Below are positions 17,471 through 25,580 of a stretch of 64,000 bases of DNA, in pieces. Source of the DNA: Rossellomorea sp. y25 (GTDB taxonomy: Bacteria; Bacillota; Bacilli; Bacillales; Bacillaceae_B). Location of the stretch: assembly GCF_038049935.1 (NCBI RefSeq), contig NZ_CP145886.1:3542501-3606500 (forward strand), read 5' to 3'. A program made the translations under genes and the position numbers. How positions within the stretch are numbered: the first letter of the stretch is position 1; each line of letters begins with the position of its first letter. The notes under the pieces were generated by a model. The model saw only the letters and a list, made by a program, of their open reading frames with translations, made no database searches and was not told where the DNA came from.

Positions 17471-17473
17471 TGA

Positions 17474-19075
17474 TTATTTATTTTTTTTATAAACGATGGT
17501 CTCGTCTACAACCGTCATATCTACCACTTTGTTTAATAATTGATCGGCATCCACTTTGAAGGGGTCGATGTCTAAAACGGTAAAGTCCGCTGTATAGCCT
17601 TCGAGTATGAGGCCTCTGTCCTGTTCATGATGACAGGCATAGGCACTTCCTTTTGTAAACAGGGAAATAGCTTCATACATTGTCAGTTTTTCTTCCGGGC
17701 GATATACTGTTTTGTCAGGGTCCAATGGATTCGTTCTCGTAACCGCCGCATGAATTCCCCACAGCGGATTAATCGGTTCGATCGGCGCATCAGATCCACC
17801 GGCACATGGAATGCCTTCTTCAAGCAGGGTTTTCCACGCATAGTTATATTTCATGTTTTCTTTACCTAATCTATCAATGACCCAAGGGAAATCCGACGCG
17901 ACAAACCTGGGTTGAATATCAAGTATTAACGGAAGATCCTTTATTTTCTCGATCAGTTCTTTCCGCAGGATTTGTGCATGGATGAGTCGATCCCGTCTTC
18001 CAAAGTGAGAGGGCTCTTCCATGATGGCATCCACTACATTTTCAAAAGCCTGATCACCAATTGTATGAACGGCAATCGGAAGATCGTACTTTCTAGCTTT
18101 CTTCACAAGCTCAAGAAGTTTTTCGTTTGTATGGATACTGACACCGGTCGTACTTGGATCATCGGCATATGGATAGCTTAACAGGGCAGTCCTTCCGCCT
18201 AAAGCGCCATCAGCAAAGATCTTCATGGCACCGAATTCAATATATTGATTGCCGCTCTGGAAGTGGTGTCCATCTTCCTTCCAATCTTCAATCACTTCAT
18301 GATGAACCAGTAGGTGAGACCTGAATTTTTTCTTGCCTTCGGTGATCGTTTTTACAAATGCATCATACGTTTTCTTAAAGTTTCCATAATAACTTAAATC
18401 TTCTGTATGACCACCGACCAATCCGTTTTCCCAGCAGCTTTCGATCCCCTTTGTCAGGGCTTCTACCAGATATTCGGATGAGATTGGGGGTAATGAATCG
18501 ATCATCAGATCCTGAGCCTTATCCTTTAACAAACCGTTTAGTGCACCACTGTCGTCTCTCTCAATTAATCCTCCAGAAGGATTTGGAGTGCCTTCATCGA
18601 TTCCTGCATTTTTTAAAGCGGGTGAATTCACCACCATGGCATGACGGCAAATACGTTTTAGAAGGACGGGATGATCCGGTACGACTTCATCGATTTCCTG
18701 CTTTGTTAAAACCTCTGCATCACTCCAGAGGTTTTCGTTCCAGCCTTCGCCAATGACCCATTGACCTTTCTCAAGGCCCTTTGCTTTCTCTTTAATTGCC
18801 TCTAGCACTTCCTGCTTACTATTCATACTGGAAAGGTCCAGCCTCATTAACGTTTCTCCATGACCGATCAGATGCATATGACTATCGACAAACCCCGGGA
18901 ACATCACTTTTTGCCCAAGATCTACTACGGACTCAATCGTGAATTGTTCATTCTGTTCCAGTTCGTCGGATGAGCCAAGCCCTTTGATGACTCCATTTTC
19001 CGTGTAAACTGCTTCAACATGATGTCCTTCGTTTTCCATTGTGTAAATGATTCCGTTTTTCCATAAAGTGCCCAT
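17474..19075 (-). CDS. YtcJ-like metal-dependent amidohydrolase
   Basis: 533 aa, Amidohydrolase_3 family. FPGFVDSHMHLIGHG near residue 60 gives the HxH metal site; LPIAVHTIGDQAFENVVDAI and IDIQPRF-type segments and AGGSDAPIEPINPL hold further ligands. Family members hydrolyse N-formyl or amide bonds in diverse compounds; the substrate cannot be read from sequence. It is soluble, with no signal peptide. The product of its mRNA end overlaps the rarD control hairpin. mbcS upstream ends at its own terminator. Confidence 0.88.
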   Translation of the reverse strand: MGTLWKNGIIYTMENEGHHVEAVYTENGVIKGLGSSDELEQNEQFTIESVVDLGQKVMFPGFVDSHMHLIGHGETLMRLDLSSMNSKQEVLEAIKEKAKGLEKGQWVIGEGWNENLWSDAEVLTKQEIDEVVPDHPVLLKRICRHAMVVNSPALKNAGIDEGTPNPSGGLIERDDSGALNGLLKDKAQDLMIDSLPPISSEYLVEALTKGIESCWENGLVGGHTEDLSYYGNFKKTYDAFVKTITEGKKKFRSHLLVHHEVIEDWKEDGHHFQSGNQYIEFGAMKIFADGALGGRTALLSYPYADDPSTTGVSIHTNEKLLELVKKARKYDLPIAVHTIGDQAFENVVDAIMEEPSHFGRRDRLIHAQILRKELIEKIKDLPLILDIQPRFVASDFPWVIDRLGKENMKYNYAWKTLLEEGIPCAGGSDAPIEPINPLWGIHAAVTRTNPLDPDKTVYRPEEKLTMYEAISLFTKGSAYACHHEQDRGLILEGYTADFTVLDIDPFKVDADQLLNKVVDMTVVDETIVYKKNK

Positions 19076-19163
19076 GATGTTTTTCCTTTCTTCATAAAAA
19101 GTCTATTTTTCAAATGTACCATATTATAGGAAGATTCTGAAAGGGGAAAGGTGTATAGTCCCC

Positions 19164-19192
19164 ATAAAAAATAGAGAGCCCTATTGGCTCCC
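19164..19192 (-). terminator. mbcS terminator
   Basis: GGGAGCC-AATAG-GGCTCTC on the minus strand (one G-U pair), then TATTTTTTAT. Confidence 0.78.
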
Positions 19193-19201
19193 TATTCCTG
19201 T

Positions 19202-20785
19202 CTAGTTTTTAACTGAACTCATTTCTTTTTGTCTTAGCTCAATTCTCCTGATCTTGCCAGAAGTTGTTTTCGGCAATTCTTTCACAAATTCAATCTTACG
19301 TGGATACTTGTAAGGTGCTGTTAAGTCTTTAACATGCTGCTGTAGGGCCGGAATCAATTCCGGATCCTGGTGATCCACATCATCCCGCAGGACGACAAAG
19401 GCTTTCACGATCAGGCCCCTTACTTCATCTGGACTTCCTACAACGGCACATTCTTGAACGGATGGGTGCTTGACCAGGGCATCTTCCACTTCGAAAGGTC
19501 CAATGGTATAACCGGAGCTGATGATAATATCGTCACCGCGTCCCTCAAACCAGAAGTAGCCGTCTTCATCCTTTTTCGCTTTATCACCTGTAATGTAGTA
19601 ATCCCCTCTGAATTGCATCGCAGTCCGTTCTGGATCTTTATAATAATTCTTGAAGAGTGCAGGTGTTTCTACATGAACCGCTATATCACCAACCTCTCCG
19701 ACTTCACATGGATACCCTTCCTCGTTGATGATTTCGACTCTGTTGCCTGGAGTCGGTTTCCCCATTGAGCCCGGTTTCAGCTCCATGCCTTTCATGATGC
19801 CGACGAGGAGCGTATTTTCTGTTTGGCCATATCCATCACGTACTTCTATATTAAAGTGCCTCTTAAAGGCATCAATGACTTCCCTGTTTAACGGCTCTCC
19901 TGCCGATACCGCACTATGTAATTGATCCAGTTTATAAGTTCCGAGGTTATCCACTTTAGCCATCAAGCGATACTCTGTTGGTGTACAGCACAGAACATTT
20001 ACCCGATTGTCCTGAAGCATTTGGAGATATTTATTAGGATCGAATTTCCCTTGATAAACGAGTCCTGTAGCTCCAGACCCAAGCACAGATAGGAAAGGAC
20101 TCCAAATCCATTTTTGCCAACCCGGACCTGCCGTTGCCCAAACCGTATCTCCTTCTTCGATGCATAGCCATTCACGGGCCGCTGTCTTTAAGTGAGCATA
20201 TGCCCATCCGTGTGTATGGACAACCCCTTTAGGATTTCCAGTCGTTCCTGACGTGTATGAAAGGAATGCCATATCGTCCCTTTTGGTATCAGCGAATGCT
20301 AACTCTTCAGAGGCTACTTTCATTTCTTCTTCTATTGCAATCCAGCCTTCCTGCTTTTCTCCCACGACGAACTTCTTGAGATTCTCCATTCCCCTTACAT
20401 TTTCAAACTGCTCAACAAATGGAGAATACGCTACAATCCCTTTCACATCCCCGTGATCGATACGATATTCCAGATCTTTTGTCCGAAGCATTTCCGAGCT
20501 TGGTATCACAACGAGTCCGAACTTAAGGGCTGCAAGATACACGGCGTACGCTTCGATTAAGCGTGGAACCATGACCAGGATGACATCCCCCTTTTCAAGG
20601 TTCTCCCCCGAGAAAACGTTTCCAATCTTATTTACATTTTTCAATAATTGTGTGTATGTAATTTCTTCCTTTGTTCCTTCTTCGTTTTCCCACTTGATCG
20701 CAAGCTTTTCCTGATCACTTGCAAACTTCTCTACTTCTTCTACTAAATTGTACTTTTCCGGTGCAATGAGTTCTTCCCTCTTCAT
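19202..20785 (-). CDS. mbcS: Acyl-CoA synthetase of the MbcS/YtcI type
   Basis: 527 aa AMP-forming ligase. P-loop-like YTSGTTGNPKG (about 180-190), the DGYGQTE adenine motif, GDYYITGDKAKKDEDGYFWF and the C-terminal PKTTSGKIRRIEL with the acyl-AMP catalytic lysine are all present. It is closer to acetyl/medium-chain acyl-CoA synthetases that activate branched or medium-chain fatty acids (MbcS) than to true Acs; exact chain preference is inferred. The lysine context is also an AcuA-type acetylation site. The promoter overlaps a 25-bp palindrome. Confidence 0.9.
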   Translation of the reverse strand: MKREELIAPEKYNLVEEVEKFASDQEKLAIKWENEEGTKEEITYTQLLKNVNKIGNVFSGENLEKGDVILVMVPRLIEAYAVYLAALKFGLVVIPSSEMLRTKDLEYRIDHGDVKGIVAYSPFVEQFENVRGMENLKKFVVGEKQEGWIAIEEEMKVASEELAFADTKRDDMAFLSYTSGTTGNPKGVVHTHGWAYAHLKTAAREWLCIEEGDTVWATAGPGWQKWIWSPFLSVLGSGATGLVYQGKFDPNKYLQMLQDNRVNVLCCTPTEYRLMAKVDNLGTYKLDQLHSAVSAGEPLNREVIDAFKRHFNIEVRDGYGQTENTLLVGIMKGMELKPGSMGKPTPGNRVEIINEEGYPCEVGEVGDIAVHVETPALFKNYYKDPERTAMQFRGDYYITGDKAKKDEDGYFWFEGRGDDIIISSGYTIGPFEVEDALVKHPSVQECAVVGSPDEVRGLIVKAFVVLRDDVDHQDPELIPALQQHVKDLTAPYKYPRKIEFVKELPKTTSGKIRRIELRQKEMSSVKN

Positions 20786-20820
20786 TATGACTCCCCCTTG
20801 TTTGTCGATACTACTTCTTT

Positions 20821-20854
20821 ATTATACAAAATAATTTAAATTTTTTAAATTATT
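20821..20854 (-). promoter_or_regulatory. mbcS promoter overlapped by a 25-bp palindrome
   Basis: -35 TTTAAA (20844-20849), 17 bp, -10 TATAAT (20821-20826) on the minus strand. AATAATTTAAA-TTT-TTTAAATTATT (20830-20854) is a perfect palindrome covering the spacer and -35, so it is placed like a repressor operator. It does not look like the FadR or FapR consensus known to me. Confidence 0.55.
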
Positions 20855-20963
20855 TGTTTATATTTCGTTTATAGTCAAATTGTGAGGATTTTCGACAAAC
20901 TACCCATAAATCAGGGAATGATTTTCAACATCCGATCAAAAAGCATCATCTTGCAAAGAAAAA

Positions 20964-21067
20964 GGCTCTTTTCGTAAAGTTTGTTGTCGTGTTTTACTTA
21001 GACTAAAACACTTTTATCCCATCCTCTTTCATCATAGTAAAAAACAACATTAGACTTTAACAGAGCC
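20964..21067. mobile_element. MITE-like element, 104 bp, with terminal inverted repeats
   Basis: The left end GGCTCT(TTTCG)TAAAG...TTGTTGT..TGTTTTAC and the right end, read in reverse, GGCTCTGTTAAAG...TGTTGT..TTTTTTAC, form about 30-bp imperfect terminal inverted repeats around a 40-base centre. Both flanks are AAAAA, a possible 5-bp target duplication. No coding capacity. It lies between mbcS and sspA. Confidence 0.6.
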
Positions 21068-21080
21068 AAAAAGAAAAAAA

Positions 21081-21109
21081 TAAAAAGGAGCGAGAGAGTC
21101 TCGCTCCTT
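21081..21109 (-). terminator. sspA terminator
   Basis: GGAGCGAG / CTCGCTCC stem, then TTTTTATTT on the minus strand. Confidence 0.85.
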
Positions 21110-21126
21110 GTAGCCATTGTATTTAA

Positions 21127-21330
21127 TTATTTTGCGTATCCGCCACCGATTTGTTGTTCAGCCATTTGAACTAAACGTTTAGTGATTTCACCACCTACAG
21201 AACCGTTAGCGCGTGCTGTTGCATCTGGACCAAGTTGAACTCCGAATTCTGAAGCGATTTCGTATTTCATTTGGTCGATTGCTTGTTGAGCTCCTGGAGC
21301 TACTAATTGATTTGAACTTCTGTTTGCCAT
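21127..21330 (-). CDS. sspA: Alpha/beta-type small acid-soluble spore protein
   Basis: 67 aa. It coats spore DNA, stiffening it to the A-like form and protecting against UV and heat. The [10 protein letters not shown] germination-protease site and the MVQ-type C-terminal block [17 protein letters not shown] are the two family signatures. AAGGAGGTG precedes ATG 21330. A sigma-G promoter lies directly upstream, and a terminator follows. The neighbourhood beside thiI-nifS matches B. subtilis sspA. Confidence 0.97.
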   Translation of the reverse strand: MANRSSNQLVAPGAQQAIDQMKYEIASEFGVQLGPDATARANGSVGGEITKRLVQMAEQQIGGGYAK

Positions 21331-21354
21331 GTGTTTTCACCTCCTTGTTGAATA

Positions 21355-21384
21355 TAGATTGTGTAAAAACACATGGCTTCATGC
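21355..21384 (-). promoter_or_regulatory. Sigma-G promoter of sspA
   Basis: Minus strand: -35 GCATG (21380-21384), 18 bp, -10 CAATCTA (21355-21361). The -35 fits GMATR and the -10 differs from CATnMTA by one base. Confidence 0.75.
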
Positions 21385-21415
21385 AATGAAAATAGTTGGT
21401 AAATAATCCTAAATT

Positions 21416-22627
21416 TTAGAGTAGTTCGTCAAATGTTTTTTCTACATTTGAACCTGTTGATCCATCAATCGTGATGGTTTCTGTTTCGTCCACTGCGTCT
21501 TTAATCAGGGTGTCGAAATCAACAAAGCTTTCATAATACTCCACTTTTTCTTTTTTAGGTCTTGTTTTTGGTGCAGGTGGAGTGAAAATCGTACAGCAAT
21601 CCTCGTAAGGAAGAATTGAAATGTCATGTGTATCGATTTTTTGAGCGATATCGATGATTTCCAACTTGTCCATGGCGATGAGAGGTCGCAGCACCGGTGT
21701 GTTTGTGACATCATTGATGGCTTGCATGCTCTCCAAGGTCTGACTCGCTACCTGACCGAGGCTTTCCCCAGTAACAAGTGCCAATCCTTCGTTCTTATGG
21801 CGAATCTGATCTGCAATCCGGAGCATCATCCGTCTCGTTGAAGTCATGGTGTAATTTTCAGGAACCTGATCATGGATGGTTTGCTGTATTTTCGTAAATG
21901 GAACGATATGCAATTTTACCTTCCCGCTGAATGCAGACAGCTTCTTGGAAAGATCGATTACTTTTTGCTTGGCACGTTCACTCGTAAATGGCGGGCTGTG
22001 GAAATGAACGGCCTCTACTTCGACGCCTCTTTTCATCGTTAAATAACCGGCAACCGGACTATCAATACCTCCTGAAAGCATCAGCATCGCTTTCCCGCTT
22101 GCGCCGACCGGCATCCCCGTTGAGCCTTGATAGGTTTCGGATGAAAGATAGACACCCTCCTTTCTTACTTCTACGTTAAGGTTGATATCGGGTTTTTTCA
22201 CATCGACCTTTAGACCGTCCATATTGCGGAGGATGTAAGAACCAACTTCGTAATTCAATTCATTTGTATCCATTGAAAACTTTTTATCCGCTCTGCGGGC
22301 AGACACCTTAAACGTTTTTCCAGGTTCGAAGCTCTTCTGAACGAGAGCTAATCCTGCTTTCATAATTTCTTCAATATCCTGTGCTACTTTTACAACCGGG
22401 CTAAACGATTGAATCCCAAAGATTTTCTCCAATCTTGGAATAATCTCCTCCCCGTTCTCTTCACCTAACTGAATATGCAGTCGGTCGCGGCTTGCCGAAA
22501 CCGTGATCGTCGGAAAATCCTTCAATGCTTCCAATATGTTTTCCCGTAACTTAGCCGTAAATTGCTTTCTGTTTCTACCTTTGGTTGAAATTTCACCGTA
22601 TCTTACTAGTATGCGATTATAATTCAT
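21416..22627 (-). CDS. thiI: tRNA 4-thiouridine synthase / thiazole sulfur transferase ThiI
   Basis: 403 aa. N-terminal ferredoxin-like and THUMP domains (about 1-165) bind tRNA; the PP-loop SGGIDSP (185-191) activates U8 with ATP. The C-terminal rhodanese domain of E. coli ThiI is absent, as usual in Bacillus, where the adjacent cysteine desulfurase supplies sulfur directly. The ATG at 22627 overlaps the nifS stop (ATGA) with GAGGAG upstream, so the two are coupled. A frame 23 codons longer exists inside nifS and is rejected. No strong terminator separates it from sspA. Confidence 0.96.
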   Translation of the reverse strand: MNYNRILVRYGEISTKGRNRKQFTAKLRENILEALKDFPTITVSASRDRLHIQLGEENGEEIIPRLEKIFGIQSFSPVVKVAQDIEEIMKAGLALVQKSFEPGKTFKVSARRADKKFSMDTNELNYEVGSYILRNMDGLKVDVKKPDINLNVEVRKEGVYLSSETYQGSTGMPVGASGKAMLMLSGGIDSPVAGYLTMKRGVEVEAVHFHSPPFTSERAKQKVIDLSKKLSAFSGKVKLHIVPFTKIQQTIHDQVPENYTMTSTRRMMLRIADQIRHKNEGLALVTGESLGQVASQTLESMQAINDVTNTPVLRPLIAMDKLEIIDIAQKIDTHDISILPYEDCCTIFTPPAPKTRPKKEKVEYYESFVDFDTLIKDAVDETETITIDGSTGSNVEKTFDELL

Positions 22628-23775
22628 CGTGATCTCCTCATTGTCTTTTGTAATAGGGCTATTTCTTTCTTTAATAACTGTATGAATTGTCGGCATTCTT
22701 CCATTGTATTGTGAAAAGACAAGCTGATTCGAATGGAACTATTCGCCAGATTCTCTGATACACCCATGGATAGAAGCGTTTGACTTGGCTTACTTTGCTT
22801 TGATGAACAGGCGCTTGTTGTCGACACAAACACCTCATGTCGATCTAATGCATGAACGACCACTTCACCTTTGAAATCCTCTATAGAAAAGTTAAGGATG
22901 TGAGGGGCATGATCGCTCACCGGTGTATGAACAGAGACACCTTCCATGCTTTCCAATTCTCTTCTTAAATACCGTCTGTTTTCTTCCATTAAAGGAAGTT
23001 TCTGTTTACTTTCCGCCAGGTGCATTCTTAATGCTTTTGCAAATGAGACGATTCCACCTGTATTTTCCGTACCGCTTCTGAGATTACCTTCCTGCTCCCC
23101 ACCCGATATGATCGGCGAAAGCTCAAGTCCTTCCCTCACGAAAAGCATTCCCGTGCCTTTAATCCCATGAATTTTATGAGCGGAAATGCTGCATAAATCA
23201 ATAAGCTTTTCGTGGAGAATAAGTGGGACCTTCCCACATGCTTGAACAGCATCAACGTGAAAAAGGATCTTGGGATAGTCCGTTAGCAGCCTCCCTATTT
23301 CCCGGATAGGCTGGACACTTCCGATTTCGTTGTTCACTTGCATGACAGATACAAGGATGGTGTCATCCTGAATCGCTTCTTTTACTTTTTCAGGTTGAAT
23401 TCTGCCTTGGTCATCAACATCGAGATATGTCGCAGAATACCCCAGCTCTTCTAATTGCTTAACGGCACTCCGGACGGAAGGATGCTCTATTTTTGTCGTA
23501 ATGATATGTTTCCCTCTGTGACCGTATTGCAAAGCCGTCCCTTTTATCGCCAGATTATTTGATTCTGTGCCGCCAGAGGTAAAAAACACTTCTTTCTTTT
23601 TTATATCTAATAAAGAAGCCACTTGTTCCCTGGACTGCTGAATTAATTTCTCAATTTGCCCTCCAAAAGAATGGATGGAAGAAGGATTGGCATAGTAACT
23701 TTCGTTCACTTTAATAAATGTATCCAGTACTTCCTTATATGGCTTGGTTGTAGCGCTATTATCTAAGTAAATCAA
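22624..23775 (-). CDS. nifS: Cysteine desulfurase, NifS/NifZ type partner of ThiI
   Basis: 383 aa, PLP-dependent. It removes sulfur from cysteine as persulfide on the active-site Cys323 (TSACSS). Lys201 in SAHKIHGIKG binds PLP. Coupled translation with thiI fits the B. subtilis NifZ-ThiI pair for tRNA 4-thiouridine. The start is TTG at 23775 with GAGGGTGG five bases before it, giving the conserved MIYLDNSATT. Confidence 0.96.
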   Translation of the reverse strand: MIYLDNSATTKPYKEVLDTFIKVNESYYANPSSIHSFGGQIEKLIQQSREQVASLLDIKKKEVFFTSGGTESNNLAIKGTALQYGHRGKHIITTKIEHPSVRSAVKQLEELGYSATYLDVDDQGRIQPEKVKEAIQDDTILVSVMQVNNEIGSVQPIREIGRLLTDYPKILFHVDAVQACGKVPLILHEKLIDLCSISAHKIHGIKGTGMLFVREGLELSPIISGGEQEGNLRSGTENTGGIVSFAKALRMHLAESKQKLPLMEENRRYLRRELESMEGVSVHTPVSDHAPHILNFSIEDFKGEVVVHALDRHEVFVSTTSACSSKQSKPSQTLLSMGVSENLANSSIRISLSFHNTMEECRQFIQLLKKEIALLQKTMRRSR

Positions 23776-24044
23776 GATTCCACCCTCTTTTACTGTGGTG
23801 ACCTGCGAAACCCGCAGCAGTCATATTCAATCACTAATCTTACCATAAATCATCCCGAACCCAAATGATATTCATGATGCAGGGAAAGATATTATTGTAG
23901 TAATACTAATTTTCCATGCTTTTTCTATAATTTTTTGCAATTTCCAAAAATAATCATTGAAAAATGACAGAATTTTTGCGAGAATCATAAAGGAAATAAG
24001 CACAGAAGTTATTTAAATATACTAAATTGTAAGATTATTTAGTT

Positions 24045-24104
24045 TTTCGACATTTTTCTACAATCTTATGATAAGATATTTTTTGCTTATGATAACGATT
24101 ACAA
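24045..24104 (+). promoter_or_regulatory. braB promoter region with cre site
   Basis: -10 TATGAT (24067-24072) with a weak -35 TTTCGA (24045-24050). ATGATAACGATTACAA (24089-24104) fits the TGWAANCGNTNWCA cre consensus at 13 of 14 positions and lies between the start of transcription and the ribosome site, a roadblock position for CcpA. The remaining part of the 343-base gap (23776-24044) is AT-rich; I see only CodY-like AATTTTC fragments, none convincing. Confidence 0.55.
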
Positions 24105-24118
24105 ACGGAGGGGTATAT

Positions 24119-25459
24119 ATGAAAGAGAAAGCGCTATCATTTAGCCAAATCTTCACGATAGGATTAATGCTATTTGCTCTTTTCCTCGGAGCAGGTAATA
24201 TGATTTTCCCGCCATTTCTCGGGCAGCAAGCCGGAGAACATGTGTGGACAGGTATTATCGGCTTTCTTATAACTGGAGTGGGGCTTCCTTTATTAGGCGT
24301 TATCGCCATTGCCAAATCGGGAGGAGACCTTCAAACACTTGCGAATCGTGTTCATCCATTATACGGGCTGGTTTTTACAATCGTGATGTACCTGGCCATC
24401 GGACCATTTTTCGGGATACCGAGAACGGGAACAGTTGCTTATGAAATCGGAGTAATCCCGTTTTTACCTGAAGATGTTGCGAAATATGGTATTCCTTTAC
24501 TCGTTTATACGATTATCTTTTTTGGATTGACAGCATGGCTTGCTATGAATCCTTCTAAGCTCGTAGACAGAATAGGAAAGATTTTAACCCCTTCCCTTAT
24601 CGTGATCCTTACGATCCTGGTAGTGAAAAGTATTGTAACACCTATGGGGGATTTCGGGGCACCGAACCCAGCTTATCAGGATGGACCCTTATTCAAGGGA
24701 TTCATTGAAGGATATTTAACAATGGATACCATCGCTGCTTTAGTGTTTGGGATTGTGGTGATCAATTCGATTAAAGACCGTGGTGTGACGAGTAAAGCAA
24801 GCCTGACACGTATTACGATCATTGCAGGGGTGATCGCTGCTATCGGATTAGCACTTGTTTATTTATCCTTAAGTTACATTGGCGCAACTAGTACAGATTC
24901 CATCGGAACACAGGAAAACGGCGGCGCCATCCTATCTGCAGCGGCGAGTCATTTATTCGGCTCATCGGGAACGATCATCTTGGGACTCGCTATTACGTTT
25001 GCATGTATCACTACGTCAGTTGGACTTGTTTCTGCATGTTCACAATATTTCGCGAAGATTCTCCCTGTATCCTATCCGAAATTAGTGATCATCATGTCTG
25101 CATTTAGTATGATTATTGCCAATATTGGGTTGACTCAGCTGATTGCGGTATCATTACCGGTACTCATCTTCATCTATCCATTGGCAATCGTATTGATCTT
25201 ACTGTCATTCATGCACAACGGATTTAACGGCTATTCTCTCGTCTACGTGGGAGCTTTGATTCCAACAGGTTTGATCAGTTTAATTGATGGCATCAAAACC
25301 GCTGGAGTCGACGTGACAGCCATTAGTCAATCACTTGAATTCCTTCCTTTCTATGCACAAGGAATAGGCTGGTTAGTACCAGCGATGATCGGTGCAATAA
25401 TTGGATTCGTGATTGCCGCACTTGTTGGACAAACAAAGCGGACGATTGAAGCCAGTTAA
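24119..25459 (+). CDS. braB: Branched-chain amino acid:cation symporter (BrnQ/BraB)
   Basis: 446 aa, LIVCS family, about 12 membrane segments. GLMLFALFLGAGNMIFPPFLG at the N-terminus is the family signature. It imports Leu, Ile and Val with Na+ or H+. GGAGGGG precedes ATG 24119; a longer frame from 24068 overlaps the promoter and is rejected. Its place between nifS and ezrA matches braB of B. subtilis, which is repressed by CodY and ScoC. Here a cre site is visible in the leader. Confidence 0.95.
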   Translation: MKEKALSFSQIFTIGLMLFALFLGAGNMIFPPFLGQQAGEHVWTGIIGFLITGVGLPLLGVIAIAKSGGDLQTLANRVHPLYGLVFTIVMYLAIGPFFGIPRTGTVAYEIGVIPFLPEDVAKYGIPLLVYTIIFFGLTAWLAMNPSKLVDRIGKILTPSLIVILTILVVKSIVTPMGDFGAPNPAYQDGPLFKGFIEGYLTMDTIAALVFGIVVINSIKDRGVTSKASLTRITIIAGVIAAIGLALVYLSLSYIGATSTDSIGTQENGGAILSAAASHLFGSSGTIILGLAITFACITTSVGLVSACSQYFAKILPVSYPKLVIIMSAFSMIIANIGLTQLIAVSLPVLIFIYPLAIVLILLSFMHNGFNGYSLVYVGALIPTGLISLIDGIKTAGVDVTAISQSLEFLPFYAQGIGWLVPAMIGAIIGFVIAALVGQTKRTIEAS

Positions 25460-25461
25460 AG

Positions 25462-25500
25462 CCGCTCCCGGGGCTTGTCACCACTAGCCCCGGAGCTGGA
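25462..25500 (+). terminator. First braB hairpin
   Basis: GCTCCCGGGGCT pairs with AGCCCCGGAGC around a 10-base loop with one bulge. No T-run follows, so it is an accessory structure before the main terminator. Confidence 0.5.
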
Positions 25501-25511
25501 TGGTAAACATG

Positions 25512-25555
25512 AAAAAGGACTGATTTAGAATGAATCTTCTAAATCAGTCCTTTTT
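25512..25555. terminator. Bidirectional terminator, braB / ezrA
   Basis: AAAAAGGACTGATTTAGAA pairs with TTCTAAATCAGTCCTTTTT, a 19-bp perfect stem with U-runs on both sides. Confidence 0.9.
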
Positions 25556-25580
25556 ATATGTGAGTCAGTCGAGCAGATTA

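Noticed and set aside
21362..21384. Terminator between thiI and sspA
   Set aside because: TGTG-TTTTTA-CACA is a 4-bp stem only and coincides with the sigma-G promoter spacer.
23776..24044. CodY boxes before braB
   Set aside because: Best matches to AATTTTCWGAAAATT have about five mismatches; not enough to call.
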